DNA from: Mucilaginibacter tundrae
GTDB lineage: Bacteria; Bacteroidota; Bacteroidia; Sphingobacteriales; Sphingobacteriaceae
Assembly (NCBI RefSeq): GCF_013408825.1
Contig: NZ_JACCBZ010000004.1
Span: 248,001-312,000 of the forward strand
DNA: 64,000 bases
Direction: 5' to 3'
The notes under the pieces are model-generated. The model was not told the origin of the DNA and ran no database searches. It saw only the letters and a program-made list of their open reading frames with translations. Below, piece after piece: positions 24,437 through 34,083 of the stretch. Positions within the stretch are counted from its first letter, which is position 1. Every line of letters starts with the position of its first letter. Made by a program: the position numbers and the translations under genes.

Positions 24437-26572
24437 TTAGTCTTGAACTAATGAAAAATCTATTTGCTTTTTGGTAAGATCAACGTTTTTAACCCGTATT
24501 TTCACTTCGTCGCCAAGTTGGTAAACCTTCTTTTTACGCTGACCAATAATAGCATAGTTTTTCTCGTCTAAGGTATAAAAGTCATCTGAAATATCGCGTA
24601 AGCGTATCATGCCTTCGCACTTATTCTCAATGATCTCTACATACATTCCCCATTCCGTAACACCAGAAATAACTCCGCTAAATACATTGCCTACCTGATC
24701 GCGCAGGTATTCTGCCTGTTTATACTTCACTGATGCACGTTCCGCATCTGCAGCTTTCTTTTCCATTTGCGAGCTATGCTTACATAGTTCCTCATAATGC
24801 TCCGCATTAGCGGATTGACCACCATTTAAATAATGAAATAAAAGCCTATGCACCATCACATCCGGATAGCGACGGATAGGGGACGTAAAGTGGGTATAAT
24901 GATCGAACGCCAAACCGTAATGGCTGGATGTTTTAGTAGTATATATAGCCTTCGCCATAGAGCGTATAGCTAATTGCGTAAGTACATTCTGTTCTTTTTT
25001 GCCTTCTACATCAGCCATTAAATAGTTTAATGACTTGGCAGTTTCTTTATCCGATTTGGTGTTTATCTTATAACCAAACCTTGCCGCGAACTGCGCGAAA
25101 TTAGTTAACGATTCCGGCTTTGGGGAATCGTGCGCACGATAAACAAAAGTATATTTATGCTTGCCTTTGCCCATTTTGCTTACATATTCTGCTACCTTAC
25201 GGTTAGCCAATAGCATAAAATCCTCAATTAGTTTATGCGCATCTTTTCGCTCTTTTACATATACGCCAGTAGGTTTACCACTTGCATCTAATATGAATTT
25301 CACCTCGGTAGTTTCAAAGCTGATCGCGCCATTTTTAAATTTTCGATCCCGTAAAATGTAAGCTAGCTCGTTTAGCTTTAATATTTCATCAACATGGTCA
25401 CCGGCTTTAGCTTCTATAATTTCCTGGACTTCTTCATAAGTAAAACGCCTGTCGGAATGTATAATAGTTTTACCATACCATTCCGTAATAATACGCGCAT
25501 CCTCATCCATCTCAAATACGGCCGAGAAGCAAAGCTTGTCTTCTTTAGGTCGCAACGAGCACAATCCATTTGAAAGTCGCTCAGGAAGCATGGGAATCAC
25601 TCTGTCGACTAAGTAGACTGACGTAGCCCTGTCCAATGCTTCTTTATCTAACGCAGAATCAGGAATGATATAGTGTGATACGTCGGCGATATGAACACCA
25701 ACCTCGTAATTGCCATTATCAAGGCGCTTAAAGGAGATAGCATCATCAAAATCCTTCGCATCAAATGGATCAATCGTAAAAGTTAAAATATCTCGAAAAT
25801 CCCGTCTTTTAGCAATTTCTTGTTGGGTTATAACTTCAGGGATTTCTTCGGCTTCGTGCTCCACTTCAGCAGGGAAGGATAGCGGGAAACCGTACTCCGC
25901 CAAAATAGCGTTCATCTCGGTATCATTTTCGCCCTGCGCGCCTAAAATGTGTTTTATCCGGCCTATCGGGTTTTTAGCATCGCTTGGCCAGTCGGTAATC
26001 TCTGCTACTGCTTTAATGCCATTTTTAGCTCCGTTTAACTGATTCATCGGGATAAAAATGTCATGCATCATTTTGCGGTCATCCGGTACAAAAAAAGCAA
26101 AACGCTCGCTTAGTTTTACAATGCCTGTAAATTCGGTTTTTGCCCGTTGGATGATCTCAATTACTTCGCCTTCTTTGTGCTTGCCTTTACTTTTAGCATA
26201 AACATATACCTTAACACGATCGCCGTTTAACGCGTTGCGTAATTTGCGGGGGGCAACAAAAATATCACTCTCAAACTCATCATCAGTTACTATAAATGCG
26301 GAACCATCGTTGGTTAAGTCTACTTTTCCTTCTATAAAGGTTTTTAACTCTAATAACTGGAATTTTCCGGGTGAAAGCTCTTTTAATACGCCGCTAAATA
26401 CTTCGTCTTTTAATATTTCAAATATGATCTCGCGCGATTCCGGGTCGCGAACGTTTAACTTTGCAGATACTTGTTTATAATTGAGTGGTGTATTCCCATT
26501 CTGTTCAAACACATCTAGTACCATTTGGGTAAGTACCAGCTTGATTGAAGAGTTGCTTTTCTTTTTAGACAT
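24437..26572 (-). CDS. rnr: Ribonuclease R
   Basis: The 711-residue exoribonuclease has an N-terminal winged-helix-like region, OB/cold-shock domains, the RNB core with its acidic site FTIDPFDAKDFDDAISF (about 265-281), and a C-terminal S1 domain (about 625-705: GVISGVTEWGMYVEI and downstream). It degrades structured RNA 3' to 5'. Length is normal for the Bacteroidota form. It is upstream of the prenyl synthase gene in the same orientation. Start at 26572 (MSKKKSNSSIKLV) is standard. Confidence 0.95.
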   Translation of the reverse strand: MSKKKSNSSIKLVLTQMVLDVFEQNGNTPLNYKQVSAKLNVRDPESREIIFEILKDEVFSGVLKELSPGKFQLLELKTFIEGKVDLTNDGSAFIVTDDEFESDIFVAPRKLRNALNGDRVKVYVYAKSKGKHKEGEVIEIIQRAKTEFTGIVKLSERFAFFVPDDRKMMHDIFIPMNQLNGAKNGIKAVAEITDWPSDAKNPIGRIKHILGAQGENDTEMNAILAEYGFPLSFPAEVEHEAEEIPEVITQQEIAKRRDFRDILTFTIDPFDAKDFDDAISFKRLDNGNYEVGVHIADVSHYIIPDSALDKEALDRATSVYLVDRVIPMLPERLSNGLCSLRPKEDKLCFSAVFEMDEDARIITEWYGKTIIHSDRRFTYEEVQEIIEAKAGDHVDEILKLNELAYILRDRKFKNGAISFETTEVKFILDASGKPTGVYVKERKDAHKLIEDFMLLANRKVAEYVSKMGKGKHKYTFVYRAHDSPKPESLTNFAQFAARFGYKINTKSDKETAKSLNYLMADVEGKKEQNVLTQLAIRSMAKAIYTTKTSSHYGLAFDHYTHFTSPIRRYPDVMVHRLLFHYLNGGQSANAEHYEELCKHSSQMEKKAADAERASVKYKQAEYLRDQVGNVFSGVISGVTEWGMYVEIIENKCEGMIRLRDISDDFYTLDEKNYAIIGQRKKKVYQLGDEVKIRVKNVDLTKKQIDFSLVQD

Positions 26573-26862
26573 CAGTTAAACTTTGAACACAAAGATAGTT
26601 AATAGTGATTAGAGTTTTGATTAACGTAGGAGGGAAAGAATAAATATGTAATTCGGTTTTTCAAATTGAAAACAACAAAATTTGACACTATTTCGGTTGA
26701 AATCAGCTTTTGTTGTGGCTTCTAAAAAAATAAAATATTTTTTTAGAAGCCTATCAGTAAGTCTTATTATTTCATTTTGTTGTAACAGAGGCACTTACTT
26801 GAATCGTTCTTTTTAGCGATTTCTAAGGGGCGGATCAATTTGCAAATTCTTTGAAAAAAAGA
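26573..26862. other. Intergenic DNA between rnr and tRNA-Pro
   Basis: About 290 AT-rich bases contain no credible ORF. A palindrome-like stretch at about 26723-26752 (CTTCTAAAAAAATAAAATAT followed by TTTTTTTAGAAGCC) could form a stem. The rnr promoter should lie at its left end. Confidence 0.4.
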
Positions 26863-26893
26863 TTTGCATCAATAATTTAAAATTCTACCTTTG
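26863..26893 (+). promoter_or_regulatory. Consensus Bacteroidota promoter of tRNA-Pro
   Basis: TTTG at 26863-26866 and TACCTTTG at 26886-26893 are separated by exactly 19 bases, a perfect TTTG-N19-TAnnTTTG. The tRNA begins 11 bases downstream. This is the clearest promoter in the window. Confidence 0.9.
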
Positions 26894-26903
26894 CATTCCC
26901 TTT

Positions 26904-26977
26904 CGGGATGTAGCGTAGCCCGGTATCGCGCCACATTTGGGATGTGGAGGCCGCAGGTTCGAATCCTGCCATCCCGA
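26904..26977 (+). tRNA. tRNA-Pro (anticodon TGG)
   Basis: The acceptor stem CGGGATG pairs with CATCCCG. The anticodon stem CCACA/TGTGG holds the loop TTTGGGA with anticodon TGG, and the T arm contains GGTTCGAATCC. It is 74 bases long with discriminator A. CCA is not encoded. A single tRNA gene with its own promoter and a following hairpin. Confidence 0.95.
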
Positions 26978-26978
26978 C

Positions 26979-27005
26979 GAAAGCCACTGATAATCAGTGG
27001 CTTTC
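26979..27005 (+). terminator. Hairpin after tRNA-Pro
   Basis: GAAAGCCACTGAT and ATCAGTGGCTTTC form a 13-base stem with a one-base loop, two bases after the tRNA, followed by a T-rich stretch. It is likely the transcript end. Confidence 0.75.
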
Positions 27006-27379
27006 TTGGTTTTACTTCTTTTTAATATCGATATCACGCCACATTTATTACTGCTTTTTTCTTAATGTTTAGTAAAAATTTAGTTAAATAAGTTACTGTT
27101 ATACAGTATTTTATAAACCTTGTCAAATATCTAATTGGTAAATGTTTAGTTAAAGCTATCCATTAATTACTAAAGAAGCTGTTTGGGGTGCACTAGTGGG
27201 CGATATTAGACCAAACTAAAAAATGCTACGAAATTAAATGATTATAAAATTGAAAATTGGGGATGGATAGCCAATATCTAAATCATTAGATTTTAAATTC
27301 GTGAAGGTTCTGCATTGTGGCTAATAAGGAATAAGTGTACCAAAAGTAACACATATATTGAATAATAGCAGTTAAATAG
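27006..27379. other. Gene-free AT-rich stretch
   Basis: No ORF with plausible coding character on either strand. A sequence AAGTGTACCAAAAGTAACAC near 27333 faintly echoes the core of the repeat at 27541, which may mean the repeat region starts here. Confidence 0.35.
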
Positions 27380-27593
27380 CCATTAAAAAGGACGATTTTT
27401 TATGTAAAAACAAGCGAAAAACGATTAAAAAAGACCTGTTTTTAAGCATTTAGGCCAAAAAGCAGCCTTTTTTAGCGAAAAAAGCCGTTAAAAATGACTG
27501 TAATAACCGCTTTTTTAGTGCTTTTTAGGGCGTTTTTGGGCAAAAAACTGTACCAAATGTACTAAAGTGTTTCACCTGTTCCGTGGTACAGTA
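27380..27593 (-). repeat. Dispersed non-coding repeat, copy 1
   Basis: Read on the minus strand, the core 27541-27593 begins TACTGTACCAC and includes GTGAAACA and TTGGTACA. It matches 58187-58239 at about 43 of 52 positions by eye. A low-complexity tail of A/T runs mixed with GGCC-like blocks follows, with a shared TTATTACA. No coding frame exists. Tail boundaries are approximate. Confidence 0.7.
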
Positions 27594-27672
27594 CAGCATT
27601 TAATTCGGGGAAGATCAGATCTAATTAACCAACTATTTCGTTCGCCCCGGGTTTACTCAACTACTTTGTCAA

Positions 27673-28851
27673 TCAGTTGTTTACAATTTGCAGAAATCCG
27701 GCTTGTATAAACTCCCGCACTATAGTAAGTTTTCCGTTGTTTGTCATCAAGCCCTGAATGTCAGTAACCTTGAAGGCATTATCCTGAAAGAAAATATCAA
27801 GACTTACTATACCTGAAATCCTTATAGTATGCTTTCCGAAAGTTACCAAAGTAGCTCCGTCAGATAGCTTTTCCAGGTAAAACGGAATTCCTTTTCGTTT
27901 TACCACTAAAGACTGTAAATGCAATTTTTCAAGTCCCAACGCATCAATTAATCTACCATTAAAATTAATAACCTGTTTGGATACAATCTTTCTATTTTGC
28001 ATTTGCAATAACTCAGCAATGTGATATTTTTCGATAAGATCAATTAATTTCTTCGAAAATGCAGATTTATAATTGCTGATCTCCTTATCAGAACTATAGA
28101 TGTGCGGAATCGATTTTCTAAAAAAAACATCCTCTTCTTCGGCAATTCTGGCAAGATCTCCCAAAAGATGAAATCCATAAATCCCGGTGCATGAAAAATT
28201 CACATGAACAGTAGCTACATCTGTAGCAAAAGCTTCATGAACCAATCCTCGTGGCATATAAAGTAAATCACCGGAATGCAACTCAAGCTCTTTAATTAAT
28301 TCCGCTGGTTTTCTAAAAGGCTTTTTGGTTGTAGGCAGCTCTTCACCGGTATCGTATAGCCGCCATTTTTTCGGGCCTTTCACTTGTAGGGTGAAAATAT
28401 CGTGATCATCATAATGCATGCTAAACCCCTGTGAATTCGGCGGTGTAATGTAGATATTAGCCTGAAAGACTAGGTGCATCTCCTGTTGTATGGCTGAGCA
28501 GGCCTTAGCCAAGCCAGGGATCATCTTTTCAGCTGAATTGATAATGATAGTGGCACCATTGTAATAATTTCTGAAGAGTTCTTCAGTAACTACAAAAGTT
28601 TTTAACTGCCCGGCAACCCGTTCCTGAATTTTCGTCCATGTCTCCACCGGCACGGGCATGCCGTCTTTTACTAATCTTATACTGGCCGGGTTCAGATCCT
28701 GCTGGCTTAGGAACATGTCCAGATCTGCCTCGCTTAAAACATCATCATAATAACCCGGTTGATTCCGCTGGTTCAGCAGGAAGTTTTTTTCATAATAACC
28801 AAGGAAGAAATCTTCAACAGTGCAGGGGGCTATCAGGCGGGCGAAATTCAT
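27673..28851 (-). CDS. JmjC-like cupin_4 2-oxoglutarate oxygenase
   Basis: The 392-residue product has the iron site of cupin_4/JmjC hydroxylases: His146 and Asp148 in SMHYDDHDIF, with the distal His205 in MPRGLVHEA. A KGPKKWRLY segment (158-166) fits the 2-oxoglutarate-binding strand. The closest characterised relatives hydroxylate ribosomal protein L16 (YcfD type) or other proteins, but this one has an extended C-terminal half (about 220-392) with winged-helix-like content. It is divergently transcribed from a sulfotransferase-like gene 249 bases away. Substrate unknown. Confidence 0.8.
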   Translation of the reverse strand: MNFARLIAPCTVEDFFLGYYEKNFLLNQRNQPGYYDDVLSEADLDMFLSQQDLNPASIRLVKDGMPVPVETWTKIQERVAGQLKTFVVTEELFRNYYNGATIIINSAEKMIPGLAKACSAIQQEMHLVFQANIYITPPNSQGFSMHYDDHDIFTLQVKGPKKWRLYDTGEELPTTKKPFRKPAELIKELELHSGDLLYMPRGLVHEAFATDVATVHVNFSCTGIYGFHLLGDLARIAEEEDVFFRKSIPHIYSSDKEISNYKSAFSKKLIDLIEKYHIAELLQMQNRKIVSKQVINFNGRLIDALGLEKLHLQSLVVKRKGIPFYLEKLSDGATLVTFGKHTIRISGIVSLDIFFQDNAFKVTDIQGLMTNNGKLTIVREFIQAGFLQIVNN

Positions 28852-29100
28852 AGTATAATAAAGGTAATTTATTTAAGAGTATTCAGAGAGTTAAAATGGC
28901 AACGCTGACCGTCAATGTCGCCCTATTTTAAGTTAGCGAAGCCCAGTCACAGATATACGATTAGAAAGCCGTACATATTGACCTTGGAAAGCAAGACAAA
29001 GCGAGTCATCATATCGTGGTTGGTGTATTTCAAAAATAAGGCTTTTAAATTTCCTTACATTTAAATATTAAATAGTTTATATTGCTGTTTTACTTAAATT
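28852..29100. promoter_or_regulatory. Divergent promoter region between cupin and sulfotransferase genes
   Basis: The 249 bases contain no convincing precursor-peptide gene; the longest ATG frame on the plus strand is 11 codons at about 28895. The divergent starts imply shared regulation. No operator was recognised. Confidence 0.4.
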
Positions 29101-29946
29101 ATGGCTTATTCAGTTGCACATATTACCGCGGATGAGTTACTGGATGAACGCCGAATACGAAATGGCCTGATTCCGGTCTCCATCGATCAAGAGCGGCAAA
29201 TGTTGAAATGGATGGATATGGATACGTATCACTTTTACGAGGGGTTCTTTCGTAAATCGATTAATATTTATACACTGCTAAAAAAGGATATTGTCTCTTT
29301 TACTACCGACCTGGCAATCCTCGAGGATGACAGGATAGCGGAAAACTTTATTTACCCCTCTGGATTCATTTTTCATGCAGGTCATTGCAGATCCACCGCG
29401 CTATCAAAAGCACTGGCGCGCTCAAGGGCTAATTTACTGCTTAGCGAGGCTACACCGCTTAGTCAAATATTATTATTACTCGGTATCCAGGATTTGGTGA
29501 CCGATAGAAACAAAAAAATCTATCGTAATCTGGTGTTGGCAATGTGCAGACACAGGGTGTATTCACATACTAATGCATTTATTAAATTCACATCGCACAA
29601 CATCCATTTTTTCGACCTTATCCACATTGCATTTCCAGATGTGCCAACCATGTTCTTAACACGTGATAGCGAGGAAATAATCGCTTCTTTCCGCAAACAC
29701 CCACCGGGCTGGTTAACCGATGAGGACGACCTTCAAATAAAAATAAAAGGTTTTCTTGCCAAAGCCGGCAGCGTGCCTCACGACCAACTTTTACATATAG
29801 ATCATTTAAAAGTAACACCTGAAAATCTCTCGAACATATTGGCTTATTTTAATACCTATCCCAATCAAGAGGAATTACACTTAATGATGTCGCAGTTTAG
29901 TTATGATTCGAAAACAGAATTTAATCAAAAACTATTCATAAAATAG
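29101..29946 (+). CDS. Sulfotransferase-family P-loop protein
   Basis: The 281-residue protein has a 5'-phosphosulfate-binding-like loop FIFHAGHCRSTALSKALARS (90-109) and a 3'-phosphate-like motif FLTRDSEEIIASFRKHPPGW near 185-205. Both fit PAPS-dependent sulfotransferases. Its N-terminal part (1-80) is a charged, helix-rich extension. It lies opposite a JmjC-like hydroxylase, a pairing that suggests joint modification of one product. No signal peptide, so cytoplasmic. Acceptor substrate unknown; the donor site could also serve another nucleotide. Confidence 0.7.
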   Translation: MAYSVAHITADELLDERRIRNGLIPVSIDQERQMLKWMDMDTYHFYEGFFRKSINIYTLLKKDIVSFTTDLAILEDDRIAENFIYPSGFIFHAGHCRSTALSKALARSRANLLLSEATPLSQILLLLGIQDLVTDRNKKIYRNLVLAMCRHRVYSHTNAFIKFTSHNIHFFDLIHIAFPDVPTMFLTRDSEEIIASFRKHPPGWLTDEDDLQIKIKGFLAKAGSVPHDQLLHIDHLKVTPENLSNILAYFNTYPNQEELHLMMSQFSYDSKTEFNQKLFIK

Positions 29947-30202
29947 GTCTTGAGTTGGGATGGATGATTCATTTGAGGTGGTTGGTCGTAATGTAACTAT
30001 ACGTAATATGATTGCTTAAGTTCTGATTTAAAATCTTTACTGTACTAATTAAAATTAAATATTTGCCTTGTTTATTGAAACTAAAACGTTATTAAAGCGA
30101 ATAAATGGCAATATTAAACCCCAAATTGCACAACGTTTAATACATGTGGTAACTTTCTTGCGAGTTTCCTAAAATGAGGTTTTGCTAGTGTTAAATGTTT
30201 AA
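29947..30202. other. Intergenic DNA before the truncated kinase
   Basis: No ORF or hairpin of note. The kinase frame opens at 30203 just after an in-frame stop, so the left boundary of the deletion that removed its 5' part should lie here. Confidence 0.35.
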
Positions 30203-31090
30203 TATCATAGGGCCTTGGAAACTCACCAGGTAGTACATTTTGAAGATTATTACCCGCCACTATCTAAATGGTATGAAATAAGCGCTTATCCGTCCGGCAG
30301 TGGTCTTTCTGTATATTTTAAAGATGTGTCGGAGCGTAAAATAAATGAAATACAGTTAAAAGAATTAAATGAAAATTTAAAAAAGCAAGCCAGAGAATTA
30401 TCGATCTCTAATGCCGAACTTGAACAGTTTGCTTTTGTGGCTTCGCATGATTTGCAGGAGCCACTTAGGATGGTTACTAGTTTTTTAGGCCAGATCGAAA
30501 AAAAATACAGTCCAATAATTGACGGACGAGGTAAGCAATATATAAACTTTGCTACAGATGGCGCCAAGCGGATGCGCCAAATTATTTTAGATTTACTCGA
30601 TTTTTCAAAGGTGGGTGCCCTTGAAGATGATCTGCAAGAGATAAATGTAAGTAAGCTTATAAAGGAAATAACAGCGCTTTACAGGAAACAAATTGAAGAG
30701 ATGCATGCAATTGTTGAATGTGGTGATCTACCAATGGTGAATTTTTATAGCACTCCACTTCGGCAGGTCTTCCAAAACCTAATAAGTAATGGGCTAAAAT
30801 ATTATAGACCTGGCACGCCGCCGAAACTCATGATTTCTGCCGAGGAAAATCCAGATCACTGGCAATTTTCGATTAAGGACAATGGTATTGGCATTGATGA
30901 AGAATATTTCGACAAGATATTTATCATCTTCCAACGATTACATAACAACAGCCAATATTCAGGCACAGGGATGGGATTGGCCATAACTAAAAAAATTATT
31001 GAGAACATGGGCGGAAAAATATGGCTTGAATCAGAAGAAGGCGCGGGAAGTACTTTTCACTTCACAATATTTAAAAACAACAGATCATGA
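30203..31090 (+). pseudogene. Sensor histidine kinase, 5'-truncated
   Basis: The frame is open from 30203 (possible TTG start 30215). It begins with the tail of a PAS domain (HFEDYYPPLSKWYEISAYPS), then a linker helix, the H-box FAFVASHDLQEPLRMV, an N-box NLISNGLKYY, and the ATP-lid motifs DNGIGID and GTGMGLAIT. The C-terminal kinase core is complete, but the PAS domain is cut and nothing upstream supplies the missing part. A shortened protein could still be made from TTG. Its stop overlaps the following response-regulator start by four bases. Likely decayed; residual function is possible. Confidence 0.7.
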
Positions 31091-31509
31091 AAACGTTAAA
31101 TATTTTATTTGTGGAAGACAATGAAGGAGACATATTATTAACGACCGAGGCATTTGAGGAAAGCAAAATAATTAACATCATAAAGGTGCTGAGAGATGGG
31201 AAGAAAGTTGTTGATTTTTTTGAAAATCTAAATGATATCGATGAAATCCCTGACTTGATTTTGTTAGATATTAACCTTCCTAAAATGAGCGGGCACGAAG
31301 TATTAAAATACATTAAAGATCACGAAAAATATAAACAGATCCCTGTTATCATGTTAACCACCTCATCGGCAGAAAAGGATATACTCCAATCCTATAAAAA
31401 TCACGTGAATTGCTATATTACCAAGCCAATTGATATTAATGAATTTGTGCAAGCTATTATTAAGATAGAGGATTTTTGGATCAATATAGTTTCTATTCCA
31501 AAAAAATAA
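31087..31509 (+). CDS. Single-domain response regulator (Rcp1-like)
   Basis: The 140-residue receiver domain has acidic residues Glu10-Asp11, phosphoacceptor Asp61 (LILLDINLPKMSG), Thr/Ser in MLTTSSA (89-95) and Lys in YITKPI. It has no output domain and resembles cyanobacterial Rcp1-type regulators that pair with PAS/phytochrome kinases. It overlaps the truncated kinase by four bases (ATGA), the usual coupled arrangement. The frame is intact, unlike both neighbours. Its cognate kinase seems damaged. Confidence 0.88.
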   Translation: MKTLNILFVEDNEGDILLTTEAFEESKIINIIKVLRDGKKVVDFFENLNDIDEIPDLILLDINLPKMSGHEVLKYIKDHEKYKQIPVIMLTTSSAEKDILQSYKNHVNCYITKPIDINEFVQAIIKIEDFWINIVSIPKK

Positions 31510-31513
31510 AATA

Positions 31514-32530
31514 ATGGTCGCCGATAAAAGGAAATACAATATTCTGATAGTTGAAGATAATCCAGGCGATTTTGCGTTGGTAGAGGACTTTTTATTTGAA
31601 CATATAGAAGCACCGCAAATATTGCAGGCAAAAAGTTTTAAAGCAGCAAAGGAAAATTCGCTTATCAGTAATTGCATGTTTGATGTTATACTTTTAGATC
31701 TGTCACTGCCCGATTGCGCAGGTAAATCGCTCATCAATGAGATAGTTGATCTCTGTAAAAATATTCCGGTGATAGTTTTAACCGGATATGTCGACTTTAA
31801 GTTTGGGGTTAAGTCCCTTTCGTTAGGTGTTTCAGATTACCTGTTAAAAGACGAGTTAAATTCCACTTCGTTATATAAAAGTATCGTTTACAGTATTGAG
31901 CGAAAAAAGAGCATTGTTGAGCTAGCTGAATCCGAAAAAAGGTACAGTGATTTATTTCATTTAAGCCCATTACCAATGTGGGTTGTTGATATGGATACTT
32001 CATGTTTTCTTGATGTTAATATGTCTACCATAATCCATTATGGTTACAGCCGCGATGAGTTTTTATCAATGACGCTAAAAGACATTAGGCCGCCAGAAGG
32101 TGTTTTTGAAAAGGATATTGAAGAAGGTAAAAGAAATCCCGGGTAATTAACTAATATCGTAATACATCAGAAAAAGAATGGCGAGGTTAGAAGTGTTGAG
32201 ATCCGGATCTCGCCGATCCGTTATAAAGGAGGTAATGCAAACGTAGTAATAGCGAACGATATAACGGAAAGGTTACGCTATATAAAAGCTATTGAAGATC
32301 AAAACGAAAAATTCAGGGAAATATCATGGATACAGTCACATTTGGTAAGGTCACCTTTATCAAGAATTATGGGTCTTTCTAACCTGATTTGCTCTGCAAA
32401 AGATAATAATGATGAACTTCAAGTAATGCTTGAATACATGTTATCGTCAGCCAATGAACTTGACGAAATAATAAAAAATATAACTAACAAAACGCTTGTC
32501 GCCAATTATCCTGTAGATAAACTTATTTAA
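31514..32530 (+). pseudogene. REC-PAS-DHp signalling gene split by one in-frame TAA
   Basis: From 31514 the frame encodes a receiver domain (phosphoacceptor Asp62 in LLDLSLPDCAG) and a PAS domain (from about residue 145, DLFHLSPLPMWVVDM). Then TAA occurs at 32144-32146. The same frame stays open afterwards to 32530, with the rest of PAS (HQKKNGEVRSVEIRISPIRY, DITER) and a dimerisation helix with a histidine in QSHLVRSPLSRIMGLSNLI. The pieces read as one continuous protein of about 338 codons, so a point nonsense mutation, or readthrough, is the simplest explanation. It follows the response regulator after four bases. Confidence 0.8.
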
Positions 32531-32649
32531 ATTAATTTTCCGGTAATTAACTTTGGTGTCGTATAAACAATTTAGTTCTACAGGCTTCAATTAAGATCAC
32601 TATCTTTCATTTACAAGATATTTAATAGCTCTGAAATGATAAAAAACTA

Positions 32650-33491
32650 GCGCTTAACTCTGGCATGGTCAATATCGCCAGATTGGTGGGGCCTGCACTA
32701 TCAGGTATATTACTTCAAAAATTTGGGGCCGGTATTTGTTTTTCGTTAAATGCGTTAAGCTTCTTAGCAGTGCTTGCATCACTTTTGCTTATGAAATTGC
32801 CGAAATTTACTCCGTCGCTGGTAAAGAAGAAAATTATAACTGAACTGTCCGAAGGCCTGCAATACTTAAGACAAGAACCTGCAATAGGTTCTATTATATT
32901 TTTGATCATTGTGTCAAGCTTATTGGTTTTCCCTTATGATACAGTTATACCCGTTTTTGCCAAAGAGGTTTTTAAAGGTAATGCATCTACTTTTGGTTAT
33001 ATAGCCAGTATTATGGGCTTGGGTGCTATTTCCGGTAGTTTGTTTTTTGCTTCGTTGAAAAAAGGGACTAATCTCAGGTATGTTTCACTTATGGGAATAG
33101 TTGTTTTGGGAATTGGGATAATCTTGTTTTCTCGCATGACTAATTTTATTATAGCGATGCCATTTGCGGTTTTAATAGGATTTGGCTCATTGATGCCAAT
33201 GACTGCCTGTATCACTACTATACAAATAGAAGCCGCACAAAATATGCGGGGACGGGTTATGGGTTACGTGCTATGGGTTTTTTTGGCATGCTGCCTTTAG
33301 GCAGTCTACTTATTGGTACTATATCTCAAAAAATAACCGCACCATTAACAATGTTTTGCCAGGGAATAATCGCTCTTATAATAACCGCTGTTTTTTATAG
33401 AATATTCAGTAAAGAGAAAGCCAATAAAATAGTAAGTCAACATGAATTACAGGTAGATGAAGCGCTCGCAGTAGAAAAAGTAAATCAATAA
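32650..33491 (+). pseudogene. MFS transporter, 5'-truncated and frameshifted
   Basis: The frame starts in the middle of an MFS protein (ALNSGMVNIARLVGPALSG, normally near membrane helix 5). It runs to a false stop at 33300 and resumes in another frame from about 33271 (MGFFGMLPLGSLLIGT...) to 33491. Aligning the two frames across GRVMGY and MGFFGM implies loss of one base near 33266-33272. The N-terminal half is missing and the upstream sequence is unrelated signalling DNA. It resembles enterobactin-exporter-like members of the family. No functional transporter can be made. Confidence 0.85.
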
Positions 33492-33507
33492 TAAATTATT
33501 AAATAAA

Positions 33508-34071
33508 ATGGAACACAACACACAAAACACGGCACTGTTAGTAATGGATATGCAGGTTGGTATACTTGCCATGTTGCCTGACAACGAAACTATTATTCGT
33601 AAAGTGTCAGAAGCAGTAGGTACAGCCAGGGATAAAAAAATACCAGTTATTTATATTGTAGTAGGATTTAGACCAGGTGCGCCCGAAATCAATATAAATA
33701 ATAAAAGTTTTTCAGCTGGAAAGGAACGATTCTCCAATATGGATATGACAGCATTCATGCAGGTGCATGATAACATTGCGCCACAAGCTGGCGAAGTGAC
33801 GGTAATTAAACGTCGCGTAAGTGCATTTACAGGTAGTGACCTGGAAGTTGTCCTAAGATCATTCGGCATTCAGCATTTAATATTGACAGGAATTGCTACA
33901 AGTGGTGTGGTACTATCAACGCTTCGCGAAGCTGCTGATAAAGATTATCGCATAACAGTGATTTCTGATTGCTGTGCCGATGGCGATGAAGAAACCCATC
34001 GTGTGCTCACTACTAAAGTATTTACCCGCCAGGCTGATGTAGTTGAATTGGATGAATGGAAAAAAAACTAA
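33508..34071 (+). CDS. Isochorismatase-like hydrolase lacking the catalytic Cys
   Basis: The 187-residue product has the isochorismatase fold with Asp14 (LLVMDMQVGIL) and Lys101 (VIKRRVSAF). The position of the nucleophilic cysteine is taken by Val134 in LTGIATSGVVLST. That Cys-to-Val variant is, to my knowledge, common to a whole subfamily, so the protein may be catalytically different rather than broken. The family includes nicotinamidase and YcaC-like hydrolases. It starts 16 bases after the MFS pseudogene stop and ends with a strong terminator. Substrate unknown. Confidence 0.8.
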   Translation: MEHNTQNTALLVMDMQVGILAMLPDNETIIRKVSEAVGTARDKKIPVIYIVVGFRPGAPEININNKSFSAGKERFSNMDMTAFMQVHDNIAPQAGEVTVIKRRVSAFTGSDLEVVLRSFGIQHLILTGIATSGVVLSTLREAADKDYRITVISDCCADGDEETHRVLTTKVFTRQADVVELDEWKKN

Positions 34072-34083
34072 TCAATCTATAAC

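Noticed and set aside
28895..28930. RiPP precursor peptide between the cupin and the sulfotransferase
   Set aside because: The only frame is 11 codons, with no leader-core pattern or conserved motif.
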